From Cyanobacterium sp. HL-69 (GTDB taxonomy: Bacteria > Cyanobacteriota > Cyanobacteriia > Cyanobacteriales > Cyanobacteriaceae): a stretch of 64,000 nt of DNA. Position 1 is the stretch's first letter. Each line of letters opens with the position of its first letter. A model generated the notes under the pieces. That model ran no database searches, was not told the DNA's origin, and worked only from the letters and a program-made list of their open reading frames with translations. Location of the stretch: positions 1,054,001-1,118,000 of the forward strand of contig CP024912.1 in assembly GCA_002813895.1 (NCBI GenBank), read 5' to 3'. A program made the position numbers and the translations under genes. Shown here one piece after another: positions 17,573-28,924 of this stretch.

Positions 17573-19705
17573 TTATTTAACGATCGCGCCGAAATCAGCT
17601 AAAATACGACTGTGGTTGCGTAATAAACCTAAAAGATTGAGACGATTTTCTTTAACACTCTCATCTTCTGCCATTACCAAAACACTGTTATCCCCATCAA
17701 AAAAGTTACTGATAGTAGGAGCAATTTCCACTAAAGCATTGGTTAACAAATGATAATCACTATTAGCTTTTGCTTTTTGGGAAATAGGTAATAATTTTTC
17801 AAGAGCTTTATATAATTCTTCCTCGGAATTAGACTCAAATAATATGGAATTAACTACATTTTCGGGAACTAATTCTGTAGTATTTAAACCTCCTTTTTTA
17901 GACAACTTTGTAGAACGATTTACAGTTTCGTAAATATTGCCCAAAGTACCATTATTCCTAATTTCTTGTAAAAATAAAGCGCGATTACGTACATCTAAAA
18001 CACTGCTTAAAGCCCTTTGTTTATATTCTTCGTCCCCTTCTCCCAAAACTGCATTAACTAAATCATAGTCAATATTTAACTCATCTTGGAGTAAAGTTTG
18101 AATCCGTTGTAAGAAAAAGTCGGTGACAGTTTGTAGAGGAGATTCTTGATTATGTCCTGCTAAGAAATCGTTACAGGCTTGTTCTATTAATTGAGTTAAA
18201 TTAATGGGTAAATTACCGTGCCATGCAATATTAATAATACCATTTGCTGATCTTCTGAGGGCAAATGGATCACTAGAGCCCGATGGTATCATACCCAATC
18301 CAATTATACTAACAATGGTGTCGAGGCGATCGCTAATACCCACTACTTGACCATTGAGGGTATGGGGCATAATATCATCAGCATTACGGGGTAAATAATG
18401 TTCAAAAATTCCCTTGGCTACCGCCGCCGACTCTCCACTGACGAGCGCATATTTTTCCCCCATCACCCCTTGCAATTCGGGAAACTCATATACCATCTGG
18501 GTAACTAAATCGGCTTTACAAAGAGAAGCAGTGCTTTCAATTTCCGCTTTTTGAATCTCATCGAGGTTTAATTGTTCGCTAATTTGTTGGCTAATGGCAA
18601 GGATGCGGTTAACCTTGTCATACATGGTGCCTAAATCTTCTTGGAAAGTTACGTTTTCAAGTTGGGGTAAATAAGTTTCTAAATGCTCATCACAATCAGC
18701 TTGGTAGAAAAATTGAGCATCGGCAAGTCTTGCCCTAATTACTTTGGCGTTACCTGTGGCGATGATGTCAGACTTTTGGGGATCTCCATTACCGATGGTG
18801 ATAAAGTAGGGTAATAATGCTCCTTTTTCATCTTTGATGGGGAAGTAACGTTGGTGTGTCACCATGACGGTGGTGATTACTTCGGGGGGAAGTTGCAAAA
18901 ATTCCGCCTCAAAACTACCTAGAATGGCGGTGGGATATTCCACAAGGTTAGTTACCTCGGCGAGTAAGTCGGGATAAATTTCTGCTTTACCTCCTACTTT
19001 TTGGGCAATTTCTTGGATTTGTTTTTTGATAGATTCATGTCTTTCATTGACATCTACTTGTACAAAGGCTTTTTCTAAAGATGTTTTATAGTCTTTGGCA
19101 TTCTCTATGGTTATTTCTTCGGGATGTAAAATTCTGTGTCCAGTAGAAAAGCGATCGCCCTTCATGGTTGTGTTACCGTTAGGTAATTGGAGGGGTAATA
19201 TATCCTTATCCCAAAGTGCCACTAAATGACGAATGGGGCGAGGAAAACGCAAATCCCCATCAGCCCAACGCATAAATCTTCTTCCCTCTAATCCCGTTAT
19301 CCACTGAGGGATTAATTGTTGTAATATTTCTGGAGTATTTTGACCAACAAACTTTTTATTAACAAAGATAAAGTCTCCTTTGGGGGTAGTTTTTACCTCC
19401 ACCTCATCCATACTTACCCCTTGTTTGCGGGTAAAACCTTCTAGGGCTTTGGTGGGTTGCCCATCCTTGTAGGCGGCACTAACAGGGGGACCTTTTATTT
19501 CTTCTTCTCTGTCGGGTTGTTTATCGGCGATGCCCTCTATTAGTACGGCTAAACGTCTAGGAGTGCCATATATATTGATTTTTTCGGGTTGTAGATATTC
19601 TGATTTTAAATGATTTTTTATTTTTTCTTGCCACTGTGAGATCGCGCTATCCACAAAACTAGCGGGTAATTCTTCTGTTCCAATTTCTAAGAGAAAATCA
19701 GGCAT
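17573..19705 (-). CDS. glyS: Glycine-tRNA ligase beta subunit
   Basis: This 710-aa protein is the beta subunit of the bacterial alpha2-beta2 glycyl-tRNA synthetase. It starts with the diagnostic [20 protein letters not shown] and ends in the DALR-like anticodon-binding region ([24 protein letters not shown]). HD-like residues ([24 protein letters not shown]-type block) match the family. The alpha subunit (glyQ) is not in the window, as is usual in cyanobacteria. Translation is cytoplasmic. Confidence 0.97.
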   Translation of the reverse strand: MPDFLLEIGTEELPASFVDSAISQWQEKIKNHLKSEYLQPEKINIYGTPRRLAVLIEGIADKQPDREEEIKGPPVSAAYKDGQPTKALEGFTRKQGVSMDEVEVKTTPKGDFIFVNKKFVGQNTPEILQQLIPQWITGLEGRRFMRWADGDLRFPRPIRHLVALWDKDILPLQLPNGNTTMKGDRFSTGHRILHPEEITIENAKDYKTSLEKAFVQVDVNERHESIKKQIQEIAQKVGGKAEIYPDLLAEVTNLVEYPTAILGSFEAEFLQLPPEVITTVMVTHQRYFPIKDEKGALLPYFITIGNGDPQKSDIIATGNAKVIRARLADAQFFYQADCDEHLETYLPQLENVTFQEDLGTMYDKVNRILAISQQISEQLNLDEIQKAEIESTASLCKADLVTQMVYEFPELQGVMGEKYALVSGESAAVAKGIFEHYLPRNADDIMPHTLNGQVVGISDRLDTIVSIIGLGMIPSGSSDPFALRRSANGIINIAWHGNLPINLTQLIEQACNDFLAGHNQESPLQTVTDFFLQRIQTLLQDELNIDYDLVNAVLGEGDEEYKQRALSSVLDVRNRALFLQEIRNNGTLGNIYETVNRSTKLSKKGGLNTTELVPENVVNSILFESNSEEELYKALEKLLPISQKAKANSDYHLLTNALVEIAPTISNFFDGDNSVLVMAEDESVKENRLNLLGLLRNHSRILADFGAIVK

Positions 19706-20005
19706 CTTATAACAATTTACTCATAATATTATCGATTATCTAATTATATAGGGAATGGGGAATGAGCCATAGGGAATGAAGAATGAGTGATAGATAATGG
19801 GTAATAGGTAATTAATTATTAATTAAATATATTATTTGATGAGGGTTTTAAATTTCTACAATAAATGATATAGCGTTTTTTATAATTATGAGATACATTT
19901 ATGATTTTCAAGTCCCCCTTATCAAGGGGGATTTAGGGGGATCATTTTGTATCCCGTAACCATGATAATTGCTATATATAGATTAACCAACACCATATTT
20001 TAAGT
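19706..20005. other. Intergenic region with repeats between HNH cassette and glyS
   Basis: These 300 bases hold a decayed GGGAATG-type array (about 19748-19830) and palindromic repeat copy 5. No ORF or RNA gene was recognised. It separates the end of the cassette from the glyS start. Confidence 0.65.
19911..19945 (-). repeat. GATCCCCC palindromic repeat, copy 5
   Basis: AGTCCCCCTTATCAAGGGGG followed by ATTTAGGGGGATCAT. This copy has a shorter core stem. It lies 61 bp beyond the stop of the HNH-like gene. Confidence 0.78.
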
Positions 20006-20494
20006 TTATAAATATTTACTTTTAATATCCTGTAACCTATTAGATAACATCTCCAATCTTTGCACCCCCTCATGCAAAAAATCATCACCTTTTTTTTGGT
20101 TATTTTCTCGGTTCATGGGCTTCCAATTGGTACAATCAAAAGTTAATGCAGGAAACCATTTTTTCGGTAATTGATGATCAATTGTCATGTCTGTATGCTT
20201 ATATTTCCAGTGTTTATAGGTGGGGTATTCTATATCACTAATTTCCAGATAACCACAGGCATATAAAGAATACAATACCGAAGCCCTGCCATAGTCAGTG
20301 CCACTATTATTATCATCATCAATAAAATTATCTAAATCTTGCTTTCTAGCAAAACTCATTTGATGAATTTTATAACGTTTTTGCTTTTGCCCTTTAAAGT
20401 TTAAGCCATATTCCACGAATTCAAAGTCAAAACAAAATAATTCCGATAATTCCTGCAATATTACTTCGTAACTTTCATACAAATCAATAAGCAT
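20006..20494 (-). CDS. Putative HNH-like endonuclease
   Basis: This 162-aa protein is not a close match to a family I know, but the C-terminal half has an HNH-like layout: TIDHQLPKKW (Asp106-His107), then CTNWKPMNRENNQKKGD (Asn123, Asn131/132, Lys-Lys-Gly-Asp). That spacing and the final KKGD resemble the beta-beta-alpha-metal fold, without the zinc cysteines. The N-terminal half is acidic and tyrosine-rich. It is the last gene of a three-gene leftward cassette, 21 bp after the 105-aa gene. A role in DNA or RNA cleavage, possibly in defence or conflict, is inference. Confidence 0.6.
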   Translation of the reverse strand: MLIDLYESYEVILQELSELFCFDFEFVEYGLNFKGQKQKRYKIHQMSFARKQDLDNFIDDDNNSGTDYGRASVLYSLYACGYLEISDIEYPTYKHWKYKHTDMTIDHQLPKKWFPALTFDCTNWKPMNRENNQKKGDDFLHEGVQRLEMLSNRLQDIKSKYL

Positions 20495-20515
20495 AGGTTT
20501 TCAGATAAATATTAT

Positions 20516-20833
20516 TTATTGATACTTCATTTTTAAAGCACTAATTACTTTTTTTCCTGATTTTAAGACTTCTATCAAATCATCACCTTCATTTGCTTTT
20601 TCATAATTTTCTTCAGCTTTTTGAATAGCAAAATCAACAAAGTCAATGGGTTTATTTACCATGTTGACTTGTAATAATTTCCAAGATTTAATAACATTTT
20701 CCCAACCCACATTATGATAACCTTTTTCTCTTACTATTTTTTGTTCAGATTTTTGAAGGTTATTAAAATGCTCGGAGTTTCTTTTTTGAGCTTGTCTATA
20801 GTTTAAATTATCGAAGCTATTTTGTTTTTTCAT
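20516..20833 (-). CDS. Hypothetical cassette protein, 105 aa
   Basis: I do not recognise this family. The protein is basic at its N-terminus (FDNLNYRQAQKRNSEHFNNL), has a GYHNVGWENVIKSW segment in the middle, and ends in a charged helix (KSGKKVISALKMKYQ). No signal peptide or membrane segment is visible. Its ATG overlaps the stop of the upstream gene by four bases (ATGA), which argues for translational coupling and a shared function with the flanking genes. Confidence 0.6.
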   Translation of the reverse strand: MKKQNSFDNLNYRQAQKRNSEHFNNLQKSEQKIVREKGYHNVGWENVIKSWKLLQVNMVNKPIDFVDFAIQKAEENYEKANEGDDLIEVLKSGKKVISALKMKYQ

Positions 20834-21294
20834 GCAATATCTTTGTTTCTTGAATCTCCGTATTTTTTTCTATATGCTTCCGCAATTTTGAGAGCATCAT
20901 CAACAACTTTTTCAGCTTTTTCTAAATCTTCTTTTACTGTTTCTGTGGATACTGCACCAATTTCTTTGAGAAGGGTATCATCTTCCTTTTTAACCTTTCC
21001 AAAAATATTTTTAAATTGTAAGACAATCTCACTTTTTGACCAATCAGTCATATTTTTAGTAATAGATTTAACCTTTGCCCTTAGCCCAAAGTTATCATTA
21101 TTGAGTTTTTTATTTATATCTGCTCTCTCATTTCTTTCTGCTAAAATTCTTAGTAAACTTTCCCTAGAAATAATAAATTGATCATTTTCTAAAAAGTTTT
21201 TAAGCTCTTGTTTTTTGAGATTTTTTAAATTAATTAATCGAAGTTCATTATGTCTTTCAAGAATCTGAGCCTCTAATTCTTCTCTTTTAATCAT
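20830..21294 (-). CDS. Hypothetical cassette protein, 154 aa, coiled coil
   Basis: I do not recognise this family. It is almost entirely charged helix: residues 1-50 (REELEAQILERHNELRLI) and 110-145 (VKEDLEKAEKVVDDALKIAEA) look like coiled coils, flanking a more mixed middle (SITKNMTDWSKSEIV). It has no cysteine and no membrane segment. It is the first gene of the three-gene cassette and overlaps the next gene by four bases. A structural or inhibitor role for the HNH-like protein is possible but unproven. Confidence 0.6.
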   Translation of the reverse strand: MIKREELEAQILERHNELRLINLKNLKKQELKNFLENDQFIISRESLLRILAERNERADINKKLNNDNFGLRAKVKSITKNMTDWSKSEIVLQFKNIFGKVKKEDDTLLKEIGAVSTETVKEDLEKAEKVVDDALKIAEAYRKKYGDSRNKDIA

Positions 21295-21428
21295 TTTTCT
21301 CGTGAATCAACTTGATTTAATATTTTACTAAATTTTCACTAAATTAATAAACTATGCTGATATTTTGACAGCAAACTTTACTAATCAATATAGTTTCATA
21401 TATATTTATTCTTCCCAAAAAATAAAAA

Positions 21429-21459
21429 ATCCCCTCACCTTTAAGTAAAGAGAGAGGGA
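21429..21459 (-). terminator. Terminator after ndk
   Basis: On the minus strand CCCTC...CTTT-ACTT-AAAG...GAGGG forms an interrupted stem followed by ATTTTTTATTTTTT. It lies 11 bp beyond the ndk stop codon. Confidence 0.6.
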
Positions 21460-21469
21460 AAATGATATA

Positions 21470-21919
21470 TTATTCAGAAAGCCAAGGTTTCATGGTGTTT
21501 TGCCAAGAGCAAAGTTCTTCTTCTTTAAACCAAAGGCTGATTTCTCTTTGGGCAGTTTCAATGGCATCTGAGCCATGGATGAGGTTTCTACCGATATTAA
21601 CGCCATAATCTCCTCTAATGGTACCTGGTTCAGCACTTAAAGGATCAGTGGCACCGATAATTTTACGGGCAGAAGCCACTACTCCTTCTCCTTCCCATAC
21701 CATGGCAACCACGGGGGAAGAAATGATAAATTCGACTAAACTACCAAAGAAGGGGCGCTCTTTATGGACATCGTAATGTTTTTCGGCTAATTCTTGAGAT
21801 ACGGCCATTAGTTTTAAGCCAACCAGGGTAAATCCTTTATTTTCTAAACGTTTGATTACTTCTCCTACGAGGTTGCGTTGTACTCCGTCGGGTTTAATCA
21901 TTAAAAAAGTGCGTTCCAT
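21470..21919 (-). CDS. ndk: Nucleoside diphosphate kinase
   Basis: This 149-aa enzyme transfers the gamma-phosphate between nucleoside triphosphates and diphosphates and balances dNTP/NTP pools. It shows the family start [20 protein letters not shown], the [12 protein letters not shown] block and the active-site [16 protein letters not shown] with the phosphorylated histidine. Length and all motifs are normal. A GGAG ribosome site precedes the ATG. Monocistronic by layout. Confidence 0.97.
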   Translation of the reverse strand: MERTFLMIKPDGVQRNLVGEVIKRLENKGFTLVGLKLMAVSQELAEKHYDVHKERPFFGSLVEFIISSPVVAMVWEGEGVVASARKIIGATDPLSAEPGTIRGDYGVNIGRNLIHGSDAIETAQREISLWFKEEELCSWQNTMKPWLSE

Positions 21920-21994
21920 GGTATTCTCCTAACAATAATTTATTTTTATTTCCCTAAAAAAGATTACCTTAGATGTTGCACCTTTTCACAAGTT

Positions 21995-22492
21995 TTACGG
22001 ATTATTTTGCTCGGGGTGTGTAGTCCATTGACCGTTGCTGTAAGGATTTTTGACAAGGTTAGAATTATAGTAGCGTAAATCCTCGGTTACTTCCTTATCT
22101 ATCCATGGGGGTAAGGAGATGGTTTGATTTTCTGAGGTTAGTTCTACTTCTGCTAATAGTAAGCCTTGATTATCACCAAAAAATTCGTCTATTTCCCAGA
22201 TTAGTTCTTCGATTTTGATTTTATAACGTTTTTTTTGTATTAAAGGGCGATCGCACATAATTTGTAACATTTCCTGGGCATCAACCAAGGGAATAGGGTA
22301 TTCAAACTCAGGGCGAGTCATTCCTTTTGTTTTACCCTTGAGGGTAAGAAAACCAAGATTACCAGCAATGCGCACCCTCACGGTGCTACCATTTTGGGTA
22401 TAAATATAACCCTGTTGATAAACCACCCCATCATCAGGGGGTTGCCAAAGCTCTTTATTAACTAAAAACTTCCGTTCAATTTCCATAGACAT
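21995..22492 (-). CDS. CYTH-domain protein (triphosphate tunnel metalloenzyme)
   Basis: This 165-aa protein carries the CYTH hallmark EIERKFLV at its start, followed by alternating charged strands typical of the triphosphate tunnel: STVRVRIAGN, FLTLKGKTKGMTRPEFEYPI, and WEIDEFFGDNQGLLLAEVEL. Bacterial relatives hydrolyse tripolyphosphate or nucleoside triphosphates, and a few are class IV adenylate cyclases; tripolyphosphatase is more likely. I start at 22492 since AAGGA precedes that ATG; an upstream GTG and a downstream ATG at 22486 are alternatives. Confidence 0.87.
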   Translation of the reverse strand: MSMEIERKFLVNKELWQPPDDGVVYQQGYIYTQNGSTVRVRIAGNLGFLTLKGKTKGMTRPEFEYPIPLVDAQEMLQIMCDRPLIQKKRYKIKIEELIWEIDEFFGDNQGLLLAEVELTSENQTISLPPWIDKEVTEDLRYYNSNLVKNPYSNGQWTTHPEQNNP

Positions 22493-22528
22493 AATTTTTC
22501 CTTGCACATTATACTTATTTTAAGTTAA

Positions 22529-22534
22529 TATAAT
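22529..22534 (+). promoter_or_regulatory. -10 element for tRNA-Cys
   Basis: TATAAT lies 15 bp before the tRNA 5' end. No clear -35 at standard spacing is visible. Confidence 0.5.
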
Positions 22535-22549
22535 GAATGGCTAAAAAAT

Positions 22550-22621
22550 GGCGGCATAGCCAAGTGGTAAGGCAAGGGTCTGCAAAACCTTCATCCCCCA
22601 GTTCGAATCTGGGTGCCGCCT
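22550..22621 (+). tRNA. trnC: tRNA-Cys (GCA)
   Basis: The acceptor arms GGCGGCA and TGCCGCC pair fully, the anticodon loop CTGCAAA gives GCA, the T arm is CCCAG-TTCGAAT-CTGGG, and the discriminator is T. The 3' CCA is not encoded. Confidence 0.95.
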
Positions 22622-22864
22622 TAATAAGTTTTTAAAATTAGTTGAAAATTAAACTCTATCATGGGGGATATTCCTACCTCTGTTGATGGGGTTTTTTATT
22701 AATAATCAATTATGATTAAATATATTCATTTCAAAAGTAAATTCAAGCATAAATCCTTTTCGATAAGATAGGAAAAATAATTCACTAAAATAGATAAAGA
22801 AAAAAAACTAAAGAATCAAAGGATAATTGCCTTCATCTTCTTAGCCTTTCACAAACTTTTATAT

Positions 22865-25273
22865 ATGAAAACTTTACAGTCTATTAGCCAGACTTTGAAA
22901 AGATGGCAACAAACTTATAATAATCAAAGCCATCAGGAGTACCCCCAACAATCATACTCTGATACCGATCAAAATATGGGTACTAAGCCAAAATGGTTCA
23001 AATTTATCTGTAAAGTTCACCCCCCCGTCATGATTCTCCTTTCCGTCACTACCATTACAGGAGTAATCAGTTATCGTTATTATAATCAGCCAGAATTAGC
23101 CGCAGGTACCATTGCCCCTAATACCATCATCGCACCCGAAGATGGCTCTTTTATAGACTATCAAACCACAGAAGAACTTCGCCGCAATACAAGAAATGGT
23201 TTATTACCCACCCTCAAACAAGATTCAAGCAGTACAGATGCCATTAAAGGTGTCATTAGGGAGAGACTAGAAAAAATCCAACAGGCAAGGGAGATTTTAT
23301 TAGCAAATCCTGAGATTGATAGTGGTATTCTTTCCTTAGAAATTCAACAGTATTTAAGGGCAACCAATGAAACACAGTGGCGCAATATTGTTGAAAACAC
23401 AGATAATTTGGCTACTTTATCAGAGGCAAATTCTTTGTTTGGACAAGCCATAGAGCAGTTAATCGCTTATCAACAAGGGGTTGATGAAGGACAGTTTGAT
23501 AATTTAATTAACCAAATAGCTATCCACAGAAGTAATTATCAGGTTGCCCAAAGTTTACTGACGGATTTTTCGGAGATAACAGATACTAATAAACGTGAAT
23601 TTCTCGATTTGAGTGAGCAACAATGGAGGGAAGTTCGAGATTTAGTCAATAGAGTTACTAATCGTATTCTTACCCAAGGAATTCCCATCGGTTTGCCCGA
23701 GGCTATACGCATTGAAGCGGTACAAACTCATTTATCTAATCGTAGTCTTTCCCCATCCCTAGAAGAGGCATTGGTAAGTTTGATTAGCTCTAATTTGCGT
23801 ACTAATTTAATTACCGATGAGGAAGCCACAAGGGTTAGGGCGGAAAGGGCAGCAGAAGAAATTGAGACCATTGTTGTAACTATTCAAGCCAATGAAACCA
23901 TTGTTAATGAGGGACAACAAATTACCCAAGCTGATTTTGTTTTATTAGACAATTTCGGGCTGAGTCGCCGTAGTGTTAATTGGGGAGGAGTGTTGACATC
24001 TGGGGCTTTGACAGGGGGGGCTTTGGTGGTATTTATGGCGATCGCCACTAAGCGCACCCAAAGAAGATTAAGAAGAAGAGACCAATTTTTATGGTGGTTA
24101 CTAAGCATATCTGTCCCCGTAATCAGTTTATTTGATGTGGGGTACAACTCCTTACCCGCCGTAGGCTTCTTGATGAGCAGTTTTTATGGCCCCGTGGTGG
24201 CCGTTGCCCATGTCAGTCTCACCGCTGGATTAACCCTATTTCAAACAGGCACTTTGGGATGGCAATATCTAGCCTCCTCCTACGCTTCCTCTATCTTAGC
24301 CGCCATCATCGCCTCCCGTTTACGCTCTCGGGAAGAATTAGCCTTTTTGGGGGGTGGGGTAGGTTTCACCCAAGGGACTGTGTATTTTGTCGTTACCGTC
24401 GCCTCCAATGCCGCCATCGGTAGTCTTTGGTATGCCATCATACCAGGAACCCTTTGGCATGGTGCTGTGGGCTTAACCTATGGAGTAATTGCCCTTGGTA
24501 TTTCCCCTTACCTAGAGAGATTTTTCGATCTTATTACCCCCATTCGTCTTGCGGAATTATCTAACCCCAATCGCCCCCTTTTAAAACGATTGGCTACCGA
24601 AGCCCCTGGCACTTTCCAACATACGATGTTTGTATCATCCCTTGCGGAGGCGGCGGCACGGAAATTGAATTGTAATGTGGAGTTAGTAAGGGCTGGTACT
24701 TTATATCATGATATTGGCAAAATGCACGATCCCCTCGGATTTATTGAGAATCAGATGGGTGGCAAAAATAAACATGATCAAATAAATGATCCTTGGGAAA
24801 GTGCTGACATTATCAAAAAACACGTTAGCGAAGGGATTTTGATGGCAAAAAGACATGGTTTACCCCAAGCCATTCGTAACTTTATCCCCGAACATCAAGG
24901 CACTTTATTAATCTCCTATTTCTATTACCAAGCCAAAACCCAAGCCGAAGACAATCCAGACATCGCTATTGACGAGACTAATTTTCGTTATGATGGCCCT
25001 ATTCCTCAATCCCGTGAGACGGGTATTGTAATGTTAGCAGATGGTTGTGAGGCGGCATTGCGATCGCTCAATGATGCGACTCCAGAACAAGCAATGGCAA
25101 TGGTTAACAAGATTTTTAAAGCTCGTTGGCGAGATCATCAATTGGATGATTGTGGTTTGCGTTATGATGAGTTACCCATCATTGCGGAGGTGTTTATTAA
25201 TGTGTGGCAACAGTTTAACCATAAACGTATTGTTTATCCCAAGGGTGCTTTGGAAATGAAAACTTCAAAGTAG
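22865..25273 (+). CDS. 7TM-HD family cyclic-di-AMP phosphodiesterase-like protein
   Basis: This 802-aa protein has the PgpH/YqfF layout: a cytoplasmic N-terminus, one membrane helix (about 53-72), a long extracytoplasmic 7TMR-HDED domain (about 90-350), seven membrane helices (about 370-560) and a C-terminal HD domain. The metal site is seen in LYHDIGKMHDP, with PGTFQHTMFVSSLAEAAA before it and VMLADGCEAALRSL after it. PgpH proteins degrade c-di-AMP, which controls K+ and osmotic balance, a fit with the ggt and TrkA-type genes in the window. Not tied to an operon. Confidence 0.9.
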   Translation: MKTLQSISQTLKRWQQTYNNQSHQEYPQQSYSDTDQNMGTKPKWFKFICKVHPPVMILLSVTTITGVISYRYYNQPELAAGTIAPNTIIAPEDGSFIDYQTTEELRRNTRNGLLPTLKQDSSSTDAIKGVIRERLEKIQQAREILLANPEIDSGILSLEIQQYLRATNETQWRNIVENTDNLATLSEANSLFGQAIEQLIAYQQGVDEGQFDNLINQIAIHRSNYQVAQSLLTDFSEITDTNKREFLDLSEQQWREVRDLVNRVTNRILTQGIPIGLPEAIRIEAVQTHLSNRSLSPSLEEALVSLISSNLRTNLITDEEATRVRAERAAEEIETIVVTIQANETIVNEGQQITQADFVLLDNFGLSRRSVNWGGVLTSGALTGGALVVFMAIATKRTQRRLRRRDQFLWWLLSISVPVISLFDVGYNSLPAVGFLMSSFYGPVVAVAHVSLTAGLTLFQTGTLGWQYLASSYASSILAAIIASRLRSREELAFLGGGVGFTQGTVYFVVTVASNAAIGSLWYAIIPGTLWHGAVGLTYGVIALGISPYLERFFDLITPIRLAELSNPNRPLLKRLATEAPGTFQHTMFVSSLAEAAARKLNCNVELVRAGTLYHDIGKMHDPLGFIENQMGGKNKHDQINDPWESADIIKKHVSEGILMAKRHGLPQAIRNFIPEHQGTLLISYFYYQAKTQAEDNPDIAIDETNFRYDGPIPQSRETGIVMLADGCEAALRSLNDATPEQAMAMVNKIFKARWRDHQLDDCGLRYDELPIIAEVFINVWQQFNHKRIVYPKGALEMKTSK

Positions 25274-25347
25274 ATGAAATAAAGCTATTTGCAATTCATA
25301 AAAAATTACTATGAGGAGAAAACTATTGAAATATAGGACTTTTAACC

Positions 25348-25379
25348 ATTCCCTATTGCCCATTGCCTATTCCCTACCT
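25348..25379. repeat. TTGCCCA/TTCCCTA heptamer array
   Basis: CATTCCCTATTGCCCATTGC then CTATTCCCTACC: degenerate 7-bp units in the leader of coaE. Confidence 0.7.
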
Positions 25380-25408
25380 CAACCAAAGCACTTTTTTGGC
25401 AAATTCTA

Positions 25409-27268
<1,860 letters not shown>

Positions 27269-27397
27269 TTATTTATATACCTTCTCGATGACCTTGTCTA
27301 TTATTAAATAAAACTAACTTTTACGATAGTCAGTTAGGTAAAAATTATCTAACTTAGTCTTAATGTAATTCATATATTTGATCGTGATGAACAAAAT

Positions 27398-28753
27398 TTA
27401 TTTTGTTGTTAACTCCAATAAGGTATCTACAAAGGTAGGGTAAGAGATAGAAGCGGCTTCGGCTCGATGGATGGTGGTTTGTCCTTTTGCCATCAAAGCG
27501 GCGATCGCCAAGCTCATAGCGATACGATGATCGGTAAAACTATCTACGTCGGCACCATTGAGGGGGTTTCCCCCTGTGATTTCTAAACCGTCAGGAAATT
27601 CAGTAATTTTTGCCCCCATCTTGCCTAATTCTAACGCCATTACCGCAAGGCGATCGCTCTCTTTTACCCTCAATTCCTCTGCATCTTTAATTTTTGTCGT
27701 TCCTTCTGCAAAACAGGCCGCCACGGCTAAAATAGGTACTTCATCAATGAGACGGGGAATTATAGCTCCCTCGATGGTACAACCCTTTAACTGACTAGAC
27801 TTCACCCGTAAATCTGCCACGGGTTCCCCCGCTGCTTCCCTTTGGTTTTCTAGGGTAATATCCGCCCCCATCATCTGTAAAGCCTCCAAGATGCCCACAC
27901 GGGTAGGGTTTACCCCCACATTTTCGATCAATAAATCTGAATTAGGTGCGATCGCCCCTGCCACCAACCAAAAGGCCGCCGAGCTTATATCCCCCGGTAC
28001 GATTACCTTTTGCCCCATAAGGGGGGTTTTACCTTCAATGGTAACGCTGTTAGTATCTGGATCGATGTCCAATTTTGCCCCAAAAGCCCGTAACATCCTT
28101 TCGCTATGATCCCGTGATAGAGCAGGTTCGGTAACGGTTGTTTTCCCTTCACTCATCAACCCTGCCAACAAAATACAGGATTTTACTTGTGCGCTGGCAA
28201 TGGGGGAATGGTAATGGATGGGTTTTAAATTTTGTCCGATTACCGCTAGGGGGGCGTTTTGATTATCTTTTCTACCGTAGATTAATGCTCCCATCTGTTG
28301 TAAAGGTTTTACTACCCGAGACATAGGGCGAGAGCGTAAAGAGTTATCCCCTGTGACGGTGAAAAATTTGCCTGGTTGAGATGCCAATAAACCTAACATT
28401 AGGCGCATGGTAGTGCCTGAATTACCTGCATCCAAGATGTCTATGGGTTCTTGTAATCCTTTATCGCCAATGCCTTCGACGATTACTTTTTCTGTGTTTA
28501 AATCTGATATGGTTGCCCCCATGGCCTGAAAACATTTTGCCGTACTACGGGGATCTTCCCCTAACAATAACCCTTCGATGGTAGTTTGTCCAGAGGCGAT
28601 CGCCCCTAACATCAAAGCACGGTGGGAAATGGACTTATCCCCCGGGATAGAAATATTACCCCTCAAACCATCACTATTATGCTCAATTACCAATTGGTCT
28701 TCTTGGGGGGTTTTAATCAGTTTAATCACAGTAAAATCAACATCTCCGAACAT
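27398..28753 (-). CDS. aroA: 3-phosphoshikimate 1-carboxyvinyltransferase (EPSP synthase)
   Basis: This enzyme of the shikimate pathway joins PEP and shikimate-3-phosphate. The 451-aa protein contains the [20 protein letters not shown] block, [16 protein letters not shown] (substrate-binding loop), [19 protein letters not shown] and [10 protein letters not shown]. It has a short N-terminal extension ([19 protein letters not shown]) compared with E. coli, so an internal start cannot be excluded. With tyrA at 46 kb it makes two aromatic amino acid genes in the window, though not linked. Confidence 0.96.
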   Translation of the reverse strand: MFGDVDFTVIKLIKTPQEDQLVIEHNSDGLRGNISIPGDKSISHRALMLGAIASGQTTIEGLLLGEDPRSTAKCFQAMGATISDLNTEKVIVEGIGDKGLQEPIDILDAGNSGTTMRLMLGLLASQPGKFFTVTGDNSLRSRPMSRVVKPLQQMGALIYGRKDNQNAPLAVIGQNLKPIHYHSPIASAQVKSCILLAGLMSEGKTTVTEPALSRDHSERMLRAFGAKLDIDPDTNSVTIEGKTPLMGQKVIVPGDISSAAFWLVAGAIAPNSDLLIENVGVNPTRVGILEALQMMGADITLENQREAAGEPVADLRVKSSQLKGCTIEGAIIPRLIDEVPILAVAACFAEGTTKIKDAEELRVKESDRLAVMALELGKMGAKITEFPDGLEITGGNPLNGADVDSFTDHRIAMSLAIAALMAKGQTTIHRAEAASISYPTFVDTLLELTTK

Positions 28754-28800
28754 TAACTAAGATTCAAATTTTACCAGAATCGGTGAGCTATGGCTTAGGA

Positions 28801-28826
28801 ATTATCCATTATTAACTATCCACTCT
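28801..28826. repeat. Degenerate TTGATAAT-type array
   Basis: ATTATCCATTATTAACTATC followed by CACTCT, in the gap between divergent aroA and gnd. Confidence 0.5.
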
Positions 28827-28924
28827 TAATTCCGTGAAAACTAATTTTAACAATATCTTCGGAAACAAAACCAAAATATCAAGCTAACCTAAAAGTGTAA
28901 TAAGTACAAAACATAAACATTTTT

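Noticed and set aside
22622-22864. Terminator-like GGGG/TTTTTT stretch after tRNA-Cys
   Set aside because: The flanking bases (near 22662-22700) do not form a convincing stem.
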